Assembly (NCBI RefSeq): GCF_963676735.1
Contig: NZ_OY781464.1
Coordinates: forward strand, 591,001 to 655,000
DNA length: 64,000 nt
Direction of reading: 5' to 3'
DNA from: an uncultured Draconibacterium sp.
GTDB taxonomy: Bacteria; Bacteroidota; Bacteroidia; Bacteroidales; Prolixibacteraceae
Shown here in pieces: positions 34,799 through 43,301 of the stretch (position 1 is its first letter; each line of letters starts with the position of its first letter). The notes beneath the pieces are model-generated. The model was not told the DNA's origin, made no database searches, and worked only from the letters and a program-made list of their open reading frames with translations. A program made the position numbers and the translations under genes.

Positions 34799-35830
34799 TT
34801 ATTTGTTGAGCGTGCCCCGTTGGCTTAACAGAATTGCAAATGGACGGGTGCCCGGAAATTCAGACATTATAATGATTAGAATAACTGTAATAGGAACACT
34901 AAGCAACATCCCCGAGATGCCCCAAATTACTCCCCAGATAGCCAGGGTTAAAAAAACTACAAGCGGACTAATATTTAAAGTGTTGCCCATTAAGCGAGGC
35001 TCAACAAGGTTCCCCACTACAAGCTGAACAACACCAACGATGGATAGAACCAAAATGCCGGGCGTTAATTCACCAAACTGCAAAATGGCAAAAACCGATG
35101 GAAATACTGTTGCAATTAGCGACCCTATGGTTGGAATAAAGTTGAGTACGAAAATAAGGAAGGCCCAGAACAGGGGGGCATCAATACCGATAAACAGCAA
35201 GGCAAAATAACTTAAAAAACCTGTTAGTAAGCTGGTCAGGGTTTTTAAGGCGATGTAATTACCAATAGAGTGGTCTATTTTATCAACCAGTTTTCGTACC
35301 TGGTCGTGTTTTTCCTTATCGGGGTACATTGCCCTTAATTTTCGTGGTAAAATAGGCTCCTCCAACAGCAAAAATAAAAGGTAAAGCAGTACGGTAAAAG
35401 CATTGCCAAATAAACCGGTAAGTGTGCTAAAAAGCGACGATAAAATATTTCCAAAATTTAATCCTTTAGCAAAATCGCCTGCCATATCCAACACATCAAT
35501 ATCAAATTGCTGATTAATTTGCCGGGCAATTTTATTAATGTTGGCCTCATAAACGGGCAGCGTAGTCGATAGAATTTGTATGTTTTTCGAGATCATTGTT
35601 ACGGCCAAAACTAAAATGCCAATAAGTACAAGTGTTGAAAACAGTGAAATAATCCATTTGGGTAAACGGCTTACAAATTTTACTCTTAGCAGCAGTTTTT
35701 TAATTACCCGGATCAGAAACCAAAACAAAATAGCAAGGATAAAAGGGATTATGATTGACTGCGCATAAATGCACACCACAACTATTGTAATAACGATTAA
35801 AAACAGGTAGATTTTTTTGCTGGTTTCCAT
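34799..35830 (-). CDS. AI-2E family transporter (PerM/UPF0118 type)
   Basis: The start at 35830 (METSKKIYLFLIVITIVVV) gives 343 residues. Two N-terminal helices, a third near residue 60, a soluble stretch (about 90-130), and a C-terminal block of helices with the conserved LLTGFLSYFALLFIGIDAPLFWAFLIF and NFIPTIGSLIATVFP match the family. Despite the name, most members export other solutes or ions; the substrate is not known here. Confidence 0.9.
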   Translation of the reverse strand: METSKKIYLFLIVITIVVVCIYAQSIIIPFILAILFWFLIRVIKKLLLRVKFVSRLPKWIISLFSTLVLIGILVLAVTMISKNIQILSTTLPVYEANINKIARQINQQFDIDVLDMAGDFAKGLNFGNILSSLFSTLTGLFGNAFTVLLYLLFLLLEEPILPRKLRAMYPDKEKHDQVRKLVDKIDHSIGNYIALKTLTSLLTGFLSYFALLFIGIDAPLFWAFLIFVLNFIPTIGSLIATVFPSVFAILQFGELTPGILVLSIVGVVQLVVGNLVEPRLMGNTLNISPLVVFLTLAIWGVIWGISGMLLSVPITVILIIIMSEFPGTRPFAILLSQRGTLNK

Positions 35831-35973
35831 TGTTTGTAATAATTGACGGCAAAATACAAAAATCTGAGCACCTGAATTCAATAATTAAATTTTATTACAT
35901 CCTTACTGAACCTTTTGGCCTGAATGAAACTTTATAAAAGAAATTGGGCTTAATAACTAAAATACTTCAAATT

Positions 35974-36897
35974 ATGCCAAAAACTTACGTTGAAAAATCG
36001 ATTACAATTAACGCCGACGCACAAAAAGTAAAAGCTATTATTTCTGATTTTAACCACTGGAAACATTGGTCGCCCTGGTTGATACTTGAACCCGATGCTA
36101 CGGTAAAAGTTACAAAAGACGGAAAAAAACAGGAATGGGACGGAAAGCGTATTGGCTCCGGAGAAATTAGTGTTGCTAACGAAAAAGAGACTGAAATAAA
36201 CTATGATTTGTTGTTTTTAAAGCCCTGGAAATCGAAAGCAAAAACCGATTTTATTGTCGAAGCATTAACCGAAAATAGTACCAGGCTTACCTGGACCATG
36301 CATAGTACGTTACCCTTTTTTATGTTTTGGATGAAAACCATGATGGAGCGAATGATTGGGATGGATTACGACCGGGGTTTGTTGATGTTAAAAGACTACA
36401 TTGAAAACGATAAGGTTGCGGCCAACCTGGAGTTTTTAGGCGAATCGGATTATGCCGGTTGTAAGTATATTGGTATAAAAAATACGTGTTCGTTGGATGA
36501 TATTGGCGAAGTAGTGGAAGCTGACTTTGAAAAACTGGCTGCTTTTGCAAAGGAAAACGGAGAGCTACTAACCGATGAATGGTTTACCATTTATCATAAA
36601 TTCGATTTAAACAAAAATAAAGTGGTTTATACCGGCGGAATTGGAGTAAAGGAAACACCAGGTGATTTGGAGGAGGATTTTATTTTGGGAACTATTCCGG
36701 CAACAAAAATGCAAACCGTAAGACACATTGGTCCCTACGAGTTATCGGGTAATGGCTGGAGTGCAATTATGGCCATGGAAAGAGCCAAAGAATTTAAACA
36801 AAACAAAAAGGTTTCGCCCATCGAGTTCTATCGTAACGATCCGCGTGAAACCGATCCTAAGGATTTAATATCAGATGTTTGTATGGCAGTAAAATAG
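35974..36897 (+). CDS. SRPBCC (polyketide-cyclase-like) plus GyrI-like two-domain protein
   Basis: The start at 35974 (MPKTYVEKSITINAD) gives 307 residues. Residues 1-145 form a START/SRPBCC ligand-binding fold (KAIISDFNHWKHWSPWL, WTMHSTLPFFMFWMKTMM). Residues 155-307 form a GyrI-like effector-binding domain (GCKYIGIKNTCSLDDIGEVV, TIPATKMQTVRHIGPYELSG, PIEFYRNDPRETDP). The fusion is common in Bacteroidota and binds small hydrophobic ligands in other cases. It may act in drug sensing or detoxification. Confidence 0.85.
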   Translation: MPKTYVEKSITINADAQKVKAIISDFNHWKHWSPWLILEPDATVKVTKDGKKQEWDGKRIGSGEISVANEKETEINYDLLFLKPWKSKAKTDFIVEALTENSTRLTWTMHSTLPFFMFWMKTMMERMIGMDYDRGLLMLKDYIENDKVAANLEFLGESDYAGCKYIGIKNTCSLDDIGEVVEADFEKLAAFAKENGELLTDEWFTIYHKFDLNKNKVVYTGGIGVKETPGDLEEDFILGTIPATKMQTVRHIGPYELSGNGWSAIMAMERAKEFKQNKKVSPIEFYRNDPRETDPKDLISDVCMAVK

Positions 36898-36917
36898 CAT
36901 GTGATGCCATAAAAAGG

Positions 36918-36952
36918 CTGAAAGAGAAACAACGTTGGTTTTACTCTTTCAG
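36918..36952 (+). terminator. Intrinsic terminator after the SRPBCC/GyrI gene
   Basis: CTGAAAGAG (36918-36926) pairs with CTCTTTCAG (36944-36952), followed by seven T residues. It overlaps the 3' end of the converging small gene at 36941. Confidence 0.85.
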
Positions 36953-37192
36953 TTTTTTTATGTGATTAAAAATGGCCTGCCACTCTTCATCGTAACTACA
37001 ATGCGGAAATGGTTTATTGGCCTGTTGGTACCAATAGGCAGCGTTGCCAACATCAGGCTCTTTGCGGTGCAGGTAGGCATGAATCCAGAAAGCTTGTTTA
37101 TCCTGCATTGCCTGGACAATTTCATGAGCTTTGTCCCAATCGCCTGCCTGTTCGGCCTCCAGTGCCGATAAAAGCTGTTGTTTTGTGCTCAT
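36941..37192 (-). CDS. Small helical protein of unknown function
   Basis: The 83-residue cytoplasmic protein (LLSALEAEQAGDWDKAHEIVQ, AAYWYQQANKPFPHCSYDEEW) looks like a short helical, TPR-like hairpin with a conserved-looking aromatic end. I recognise similar small proteins in this phylum but no function. It starts 24 bases after the saccharopine dehydrogenase gene at 37217 and is probably co-transcribed with it. Confidence 0.6.
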   Translation of the reverse strand: MSTKQQLLSALEAEQAGDWDKAHEIVQAMQDKQAFWIHAYLHRKEPDVGNAAYWYQQANKPFPHCSYDEEWQAIFNHIKKLKE

Positions 37193-37216
37193 ACGTTTTC
37201 TTCTTCACCCCGGATT

Positions 37217-38548
37217 TTACAGGCATATTTTTTCATTTTCCGGCAACCCCCATTCTTCGGTCATTGCAATTCCCTCTTCTTTTAATGCCGTTAGCACCGG
37301 TTCGTAAACCGTTTTCATTATCGGGCGGAGTACTCCTTTTTCTAAGATTTTACCCTCTAAAATCATTTTTGCGGCAATAGCAGCCGGTAAAGCAACCGTG
37401 CGCGCTATCGATGTTTCTTCTTCGGTGGCAAAATCCAGCAAACGTAATTTTATTACCTGCTTATTACCATCGGCATTTTCAACCACAAAGGTATGAAGCA
37501 TAATTACCATGTCGCGTGCTCCTTCGGCTAACATCATCTTTTTTAGCATTAAATCGGTGGTCAGGTCAAAATTCGATCCTTCGTCCATCGATACCAGGTC
37601 ATCACTAAACAATCCCAGCCATTCCATCGCCAAAATTGCGGAGCTGTCGATGGAGAGGCCTAAGCGTTCTGCTGCCTTTTCTTTTATGTTTGCAGGGTAA
37701 ACTTCAAGTTGCCGGGCCATAATTTTTTTGTAGGTTTTGCCGGCAAAACTTTGCTTCTCGTAGCTAAGCATGCCCATCGATTTTAACGCATTCATTATTT
37801 CACACCAACCCGGATAGCGGAAGGTTCCCCGGTACATGGTTTCTACGTGCGGTAAATTATATATGTTAATATATTTCAGCGAGTCGCGATTCGGGTATAC
37901 TTCCATTTCTCCCAATTCGGGGAAACTGATTTTTAATGGATTTTTAAATAATTCTTCTGAAGGAATTTCAACTACTTCCCCATCTTTCCTATACTTTGCA
38001 CCGTTATTTCCGGCCATAATAACACCTCGTGGCGACCACGAAAATTTGTATCCAAATGGATTGTTGGCTTCCTCAGGAGCAGCCAAAGCTCCGCAAAGCG
38101 AATAAAATTCTTTAATTTTTCCGCCCTCAGCCTGTATTTTGTCTATAATCCGTATGGCTGTCATGTGGTCGAAGCCCGGATCAACACCAATCTCATTCAT
38201 AATAACAATTCCGGCAGCTGTTGCTTCAGCATTCAGCGCTTCCATTTCTTTTGAAACGTAAGACGTGGTAAGCATGTTTTTTTTATGCTTAATACAAAGC
38301 TTTGCAACGCTAACGTGGTGTTTATAGGGCAAGAGGCTTATGGTGAGGTCGTTTGCCTTAATTAGTTTTTCCAGTTCACTCGTGTTGTCAACTGTCCATT
38401 GCACCGCTTTTGCATTTGCACGTTTATTAACAAGTTGCTCTGCTTTTGCCAGCGTGCGGCTGGCAATAGTTAAAAATATGTGGTTGTTAATTAAATAATC
38501 GGCTAAAGGTTTGGCTACCATTCCGGCGCCAAGTAATAATACTTTCAT
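37217..38548 (-). CDS. Saccharopine dehydrogenase (glutamate-forming type)
   Basis: The 443-residue protein has a Rossmann front (KVLLLGAGMVAKPLADYL), SLLPYKHHVSVAKLCI, NEIGVDPGFDHMTAIRI, and CGALAAPEEANNPFGYKFSWSP. These segments closely recall the saccharopine dehydrogenase half of animal AASS, which oxidises saccharopine to 2-aminoadipate semialdehyde plus glutamate. It is divergent from the aminomutase operon and shares the lysine locus with a paralogue at 46338. No lysine-ketoglutarate reductase domain is fused to it. Reductive (biosynthetic) use is possible, but the catabolic neighbours argue for breakdown. Confidence 0.85.
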   Translation of the reverse strand: MKVLLLGAGMVAKPLADYLINNHIFLTIASRTLAKAEQLVNKRANAKAVQWTVDNTSELEKLIKANDLTISLLPYKHHVSVAKLCIKHKKNMLTTSYVSKEMEALNAEATAAGIVIMNEIGVDPGFDHMTAIRIIDKIQAEGGKIKEFYSLCGALAAPEEANNPFGYKFSWSPRGVIMAGNNGAKYRKDGEVVEIPSEELFKNPLKISFPELGEMEVYPNRDSLKYINIYNLPHVETMYRGTFRYPGWCEIMNALKSMGMLSYEKQSFAGKTYKKIMARQLEVYPANIKEKAAERLGLSIDSSAILAMEWLGLFSDDLVSMDEGSNFDLTTDLMLKKMMLAEGARDMVIMLHTFVVENADGNKQVIKLRLLDFATEEETSIARTVALPAAIAAKMILEGKILEKGVLRPIMKTVYEPVLTALKEEGIAMTEEWGLPENEKICL

Positions 38549-39019
38549 CTTTTCTGTCTCCTAATTGTTTCATTAAATGAACGAAATTTATTGGCTTTCG
38601 TTCTGATTTTTGTGGTTTATACAAAAAGCCCGTTAAGATGGTGAAATTTTATTGAATAATTCCTGATAGATATCTGTTTTATAAAACATCAAAAATATCA
38701 TAGTCTGCAAACTATTATTTTCATAAATTGTGCACATGGTACAATCGTATTCATGTCCGGTTTTTTTCTATCAAGGCATGCCTGAGTGCCTCGATGAAGA
38801 TTTGGTTTCACATTAGCTGCAACCCCAGCAATTATTTTTCAAAACTCTTATCCAATAATCGGCTGGTAAATCCAGTGGTATTACTGTTCTTTCTAATCGG
38901 TTTCGGTAAGAGGGATGCGGAATATGTTGCTATGGCAGTAGGTGTGATAACCGATACAGCCGGCTTATATCAACTTGTCGGCTTTATTAACAACGAAAAT
39001 TTTCATTAAAAAACTTAAA
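38549..39019. other. 471-base divergent regulatory gap
   Basis: This gap lies between the saccharopine dehydrogenase gene (left) and the aminomutase operon (right). I see no credible gene; a 93-codon plus-strand frame (38728-39009) has no recognisable features. There is one 10-bp palindrome, AGGCATGCCT (38774-38783), and no exact TAnnTTTG box that I can defend. Its length suggests it holds the control region for the lysine genes. Confidence 0.5.
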
Positions 39020-40588
39020 ATGAACAGAATAGAAGATGCTTTTGATGTTAAAGATCTGACGCGTGTCTATGATTTTGCCCCCGAAACCGTACAAACTATT
39101 CTTAATGAGCAACTTTTACCAGCCGGTATTGTAAACCGTTTGCAAAAGTGTTATCCGCAGTATTCGGGCTTTAAGCAAACAGAAACCCCCATGTTTACAG
39201 GAAAGACACACTATACAGGCTTAATCGGGTTTCGCGAAATTTTGCATGTACTAAAAAAGAATGGCATTGTGCTCGACAGAGTGAAGGAACGCGAATTCTT
39301 TCTCGAGGTATACCGGTTTATGGCAACCAAGCATATTTTAAATACCATCAACTGGAGCAATTACCACAATGACCCAAATTATTACCTGATATTTCCGCAG
39401 CCGGGAATGATAAATGCTGAAGACACGAAAAAATACCTGGATGCGGCTGATGATGAACAGCGATTTGAAGTGGTGGAGGCCTACCAGCTAAAAACCAACC
39501 CGCACGATGGCAAACAGAAGCTGAACAAACCATTTTTTTATAATGAGCGGGGACAGCTGGAAATATTAGAAGGAAGTCAACACAAATACCCGCCAATAAA
39601 ACTTATTTTGGATGCAGGAACGCAAAACTGCTTTGCTTTTTGTACCTATTGTTTCAGGCATGCACAGGTGCGTGGTGATGAAGATATGTTTGTGCAGCAC
39701 GATATCGGGCAGGTGCACAAGTACCTGAAAAAACATCCTGAAATATCCGATATTTTAATTACCGGCGGCGATGGCGGATACATTTCGCATAAGCGCCTTA
39801 AAGCTTATGTTACGCCGCTAATTGAAGATGAAGAGCTTTTACATATCCGAACCCTGAGAATAGGTTCACGAGCCATATCTTTTCACCCCGAGTTTTTATT
39901 GAGCGAGCATTTCACTCCAATTCTCCAATTACTGAAAAAGGTGGTAAACAACGGTATTCAGGTGGTATGGATGGCGCACTTGTCGACTCCCCGAGAGTTA
40001 ACAAACCCCGGAGCATTGGCAGCAGTTCAGCGTTTGAAGAAATATGGCATAAAAATTAAAAGCCAAAGCCCGATAATGAACACCATTAGTTTATATAAAA
40101 ACGAAAAAGGAGAGGTGGATATTGACCGGTCGGCACAAAACTGGATCGACCTTGGAAATATTATGGCTATTACCGGCATTGGTTTTCATTCCATGTATTG
40201 TGCACGTCCTACCGGCGAACATCATCATTTTACAGCTCCCCTGGCCGATATAACAAAAATATTCAGCAAAGTATATCGAAGCCTGGCATCAATAAACCGC
40301 CCATCGCGGTATATAACCATGACCTCTTCTGCCGGAAAAACGTCGTTAATGGGAACAACCGAAATTAACGGCGAGAAAGTTTTTGTGCTAAAGTTTAACG
40401 AAGCACGGAACATGGAGTGGATGGACCGCGTATATTTTGCAAAGTACGATGAGCAGGAAAATACCATCGAGAAATTAATGCCATGGAAGGCTGAAAAATA
40501 TTTCTACGAAGATGAACTGGAAATTATTGAAAGTAAATTGGAAGAGGCACTAAAACTCGAATCGTTAAAGCAACAAAACGATGATTAA
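39020..40588 (+). CDS. KamA-family radical SAM aminomutase, probably not lysine-specific
   Basis: The start at 39020 (MNRIEDAFDVKDLTRVYD) gives 522 residues. The radical SAM site is Cys204, Cys208 and Cys211 (CFAFCTYC), ITGGDGGYI follows, and the PLP lysine is Lys440 in SSAGKTSL. By alignment from memory to lysine 2,3-aminomutase, the two aspartates that hold the substrate epsilon-amino group are absent: Ala395/Arg396 and Thr433 stand there. The glutamate 2,3-aminomutases also replace these residues. So the substrate is likely an acidic amino acid. In this operon 2-aminoadipate fits best, giving 3-aminoadipate; glutamate is the alternative. Its end overlaps the next gene by 8 bases. Confidence 0.85.
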   Translation: MNRIEDAFDVKDLTRVYDFAPETVQTILNEQLLPAGIVNRLQKCYPQYSGFKQTETPMFTGKTHYTGLIGFREILHVLKKNGIVLDRVKEREFFLEVYRFMATKHILNTINWSNYHNDPNYYLIFPQPGMINAEDTKKYLDAADDEQRFEVVEAYQLKTNPHDGKQKLNKPFFYNERGQLEILEGSQHKYPPIKLILDAGTQNCFAFCTYCFRHAQVRGDEDMFVQHDIGQVHKYLKKHPEISDILITGGDGGYISHKRLKAYVTPLIEDEELLHIRTLRIGSRAISFHPEFLLSEHFTPILQLLKKVVNNGIQVVWMAHLSTPRELTNPGALAAVQRLKKYGIKIKSQSPIMNTISLYKNEKGEVDIDRSAQNWIDLGNIMAITGIGFHSMYCARPTGEHHHFTAPLADITKIFSKVYRSLASINRPSRYITMTSSAGKTSLMGTTEINGEKVFVLKFNEARNMEWMDRVYFAKYDEQENTIEKLMPWKAEKYFYEDELEIIESKLEEALKLESLKQQNDD

Positions 40589-41303
40589 CAAGCAGGTACA
40601 ATCGGTAAAAGAAGCCGTTTCGGATATTTTTGATGGCGCCACTGTAATGATTAGCGGCTTTGGCGAAGCCGGCAGCCCGGTTGAGCTTATCCATGCCCTG
40701 GTTGACCAGGGGGCAAAGGATTTAACTGTGGTAAGCAATAATGCCGGTAGTGGGCATGTGGGATTGGCTGCTTTAATCGAAAACCGCCAGGTACGAAAAA
40801 TCATTTGTTCTTTTCCACGAACAGCTATTTCTGTTGTTTTTCCGGAGCTGTACCGCGCCGGCAAAATAGAGCTGGAGCTGGTGCCGCAAGGTACACTGGC
40901 CGAGCGCATAAGGGCCGCCGGAGCAGGAATTCCCGCTTTTTTTACGTCAACTACAGTAAATACTCCCTTGGCTGAAGGTAAAGAAATACGCAGGTTTAAT
41001 GGCCACAGTTATGTTTTGGAAGAGGCAATAAAAGCCGATTTTGCCTTGGTGAAATGTGCTGCTGCCGATAAATATGGAAACCTGGTGTACAATAAAACGG
41101 CCCGCAATTTTGGACCGGTAATGTGCATGGCTGCAAACACCACCATTGTGCAGGCACGAAAGCTGGTAGATCCCGGAGCAATTGATCCGGAACACGTGGT
41201 AACTCCCGGAATATTTGTGCACCGTGTGGTTGAAATTATTCACCCGGTTGACGAATCAAAACTGGTAGCAGAAAACAAAAAATATCATGGAATCAAACAA
41301 TAA
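40581..41303 (+). CDS. pcaI: 3-oxoacid CoA-transferase, alpha subunit (PcaI-like)
   Basis: The 240-residue subunit has GATVMISGFGEAGSPVELI, VVSNNAGSGHVGLAAL, ICSFPRTAISVVFPELYRAG and LVPQGTLAERIRAAGAGIPA, a pattern much closer to 3-oxoadipate:succinyl-CoA transferase subunit A (PcaI) than to short-chain acetoacetate enzymes in my reading. It overlaps the aminomutase gene by 8 bases and the beta subunit by 17 bases, so all are translated together. It would form 3-oxoadipyl-CoA with succinyl-CoA as donor. Succinyl-CoA:acetoacetate activity remains possible. Confidence 0.85.
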   Translation: MINKQVQSVKEAVSDIFDGATVMISGFGEAGSPVELIHALVDQGAKDLTVVSNNAGSGHVGLAALIENRQVRKIICSFPRTAISVVFPELYRAGKIELELVPQGTLAERIRAAGAGIPAFFTSTTVNTPLAEGKEIRRFNGHSYVLEEAIKADFALVKCAAADKYGNLVYNKTARNFGPVMCMAANTTIVQARKLVDPGAIDPEHVVTPGIFVHRVVEIIHPVDESKLVAENKKYHGIKQ

Positions 41304-41952
41304 AATTATAGGGTGGAGTACAGCCCAAATGGCACAAAAAGTAGCTATGGATATTCATGATGGCGCCTACGTAAACCTTGGAATCGGAATTCCCGAGTTG
41401 GTAGCAGGTTATATTCCTGAAGGCCGGGAGGTAATTTATCATACCGAAAATGGCTTGCTGGGAATGGGCAAAGTAGCTCCTCCGGGTACCGAAGATCCGG
41501 AGCTGGTAAATGCCGGTAAGAAATACGTCACGGCAGTTCCGGGTGCAGCTTATTTTCATCATGCCGACAGCTTTGCCATGATTCGCGGCGGACACATCGA
41601 TATTTGTGTTTTAGGAGCCTACCAGGTTTCTGAAGAAGGCAACCTGGCCAATTGGTCAACCGGTAATCCTGATGATATTCCGGCGGTGGGTGGCGCTATG
41701 GATTTGGTGGCAGGGGTAAAAACAATTTTTGTAATTACAAAACACACCACAAAAAACGGGCTCTCAAAAATTGTAAAACAATGCACTTATCCGCTAACCG
41801 GAAAAAATGTGGTAAGCAGAATCTACACCGACCTGGCTATTCTTGATGTGGTAAATAAAAAGCTTCAGGTACGTGAGCTGGCACCAAACGTTAGTTTTAA
41901 ATATTTGCAGCAACATACCGATGCAAAATTAATAGAGTCATCAAAACCGTAA
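41287..41952 (+). CDS. pcaJ: 3-oxoacid CoA-transferase, beta subunit (PcaJ-like)
   Basis: The 221-residue subunit carries the catalytic glutamate (Glu54) in HTENGLLGMG, with GAYVNLGIGIPELVA before it and FHHADSFAMIRGGHIDICVLG, NLANWSTGNPDDIPAVGGAM and TKNGLSKIVKQCTYPLTG after it. These match PcaJ segment by segment from memory. It pairs with the alpha subunit immediately upstream. The pair links the pathway to the TCA cycle by drawing CoA from succinyl-CoA. Confidence 0.86.
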   Translation: MESNNKIIGWSTAQMAQKVAMDIHDGAYVNLGIGIPELVAGYIPEGREVIYHTENGLLGMGKVAPPGTEDPELVNAGKKYVTAVPGAAYFHHADSFAMIRGGHIDICVLGAYQVSEEGNLANWSTGNPDDIPAVGGAMDLVAGVKTIFVITKHTTKNGLSKIVKQCTYPLTGKNVVSRIYTDLAILDVVNKKLQVRELAPNVSFKYLQQHTDAKLIESSKP

Positions 41953-41963
41953 ACCATAAAACG

Positions 41964-43301
41964 ATGGCAAAAAAAGAACAAAGCGAAGAGATTTATAACC
42001 GGGCTCAGCAGGTAATTAGTGGAGGCGTTAGCCGAAACACTGTTTTCAGAAAACCTTATCCAAACTATGCTAATACCGCTTCCGGATGCTTTATTACCGA
42101 TATTGACGGAACGGTTCGAACCGATTTTGCAAACAATATGGCAGCCTTAATTCATGGGCATTCTTTTCAGCCTATTGTCGAGGCTGTTATCAATCAATTA
42201 CGAAAGGGCACTGCTTATACCTTGGCTTCCGAAATTGAAGTAGCTTTTGCTACTCACCTTACCCAACGCGTAGAGAGTTTTGAGCGTATACGATTTACCA
42301 ATTCAGGTACGGAAGCGGTAATGGCAATGATTAAAGCCTCGAGGGCTTTCACCGGTCGACCCAAAATTGCTAAGGCCGAGGGGGCTTACCATGGTACTTA
42401 CGATTTTGCTGAAGTTAGTCAAATGGCCAACCCTTCAAACTGGGGAAAAGAAGACCAGCCAAGCAGCGTGCCATTAGCACACGGTACACCGCCATGCGTT
42501 TCAAAAGATGTAATCATCTACCCGTATAATAATATCGAGCGTACCTTAAGTATTTTAGACAAACATGCTGCTGATATTGCCTGTGTAATTGTCGATCCGG
42601 TTCCACACCGGGTTGGCCTGATGCCCGGAAATGAAAGTTTTATTGAAGCCCTTTACAGTTGGACTCGTAAAAACGAAGCTTTACTGGTTTTTGACGAGGT
42701 GGTAACCTTTAGGGTAAATTACGGTGGAGCACAACAAAATTATACGGTTAAACCAGACCTGACTTCACTGGGAAAAATTATCGGAGGAGGTTTTCCCGTT
42801 GGCGCAGTTGCCGGCAGAGCAGATGTAATGCGGGTTTTCGATCCACACGAAAAGAACCTCTTACTGCCTTACTCCGGCACATTTTCGGCAAACCCAATTA
42901 CCATGACAGCCGGTTTTGTGGCCATGGAACATTTTAACCAAAAGGCCGTGGAAACTATTAATGCCTTAAGTTCAAAGGCCGCTCAGCAAATCCGCGAAGC
43001 CATAAAACTAGCCGATGTGCCGGTGTCGCTTACCGGTGCAGGCTCAATGTTCCGTATGCATTTGCGCCACAATGCTCCGCTTACCTATCGCGAAGCATAT
43101 CTCAGTCCCCCTGCCAAAAAAATAATTAACGATTTGCTCGACTTCATGTATTACAAGGAAAACACATTAATGATTAATACCTTCTCGTGCATGCTGTCAA
43201 CAGTAATTACTCAGGCTGAAATAGATAAGCTTACAGATGGTTTGTACCGCGCCTTTAAAAAATATAAAGCACCAATTGTAAAATTAAACGAAACAGAATA
43301 A
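41964..43301 (+). CDS. Class III aminotransferase, beta-amino-acid type
   Basis: The 445-residue PLP enzyme resembles glutamate-1-semialdehyde aminomutase and even more the bacterial beta-phenylalanine aminotransferases: AQQVISGGVSRNTVF, RFTNSGTEAVMAMIKASR, EGAYHGTYDF, LLVFDEVVTF, the PLP lysine in TSLGKIIGGGFPVGA, and YSGTFSANPITMTAG. A hemL role is unlikely because it sits in a catabolic operon. In context it would remove the beta-amino group of 3-aminoadipate to give 3-oxoadipate. Its stop overlaps the thiolase start (TAATG). Confidence 0.85.
   Translation: MAKKEQSEEIYNRAQQVISGGVSRNTVFRKPYPNYANTASGCFITDIDGTVRTDFANNMAALIHGHSFQPIVEAVINQLRKGTAYTLASEIEVAFATHLTQRVESFERIRFTNSGTEAVMAMIKASRAFTGRPKIAKAEGAYHGTYDFAEVSQMANPSNWGKEDQPSSVPLAHGTPPCVSKDVIIYPYNNIERTLSILDKHAADIACVIVDPVPHRVGLMPGNESFIEALYSWTRKNEALLVFDEVVTFRVNYGGAQQNYTVKPDLTSLGKIIGGGFPVGAVAGRADVMRVFDPHEKNLLLPYSGTFSANPITMTAGFVAMEHFNQKAVETINALSSKAAQQIREAIKLADVPVSLTGAGSMFRMHLRHNAPLTYREAYLSPPAKKIINDLLDFMYYKENTLMINTFSCMLSTVITQAEIDKLTDGLYRAFKKYKAPIVKLNETE

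Noticed and set aside
38728..39009. A 93-codon plus-strand frame in the divergent gap before the aminomutase
   Set aside because: Its composition is not protein-like, there is no recognised motif, and it ends just before the true aminomutase start.
41964..43301. hemL, glutamate-1-semialdehyde aminomutase
   Set aside because: The sequence is class III and HemL-related, but its position in a catabolic operon and its closer likeness to beta-amino-acid aminotransferases argue against a heme role.
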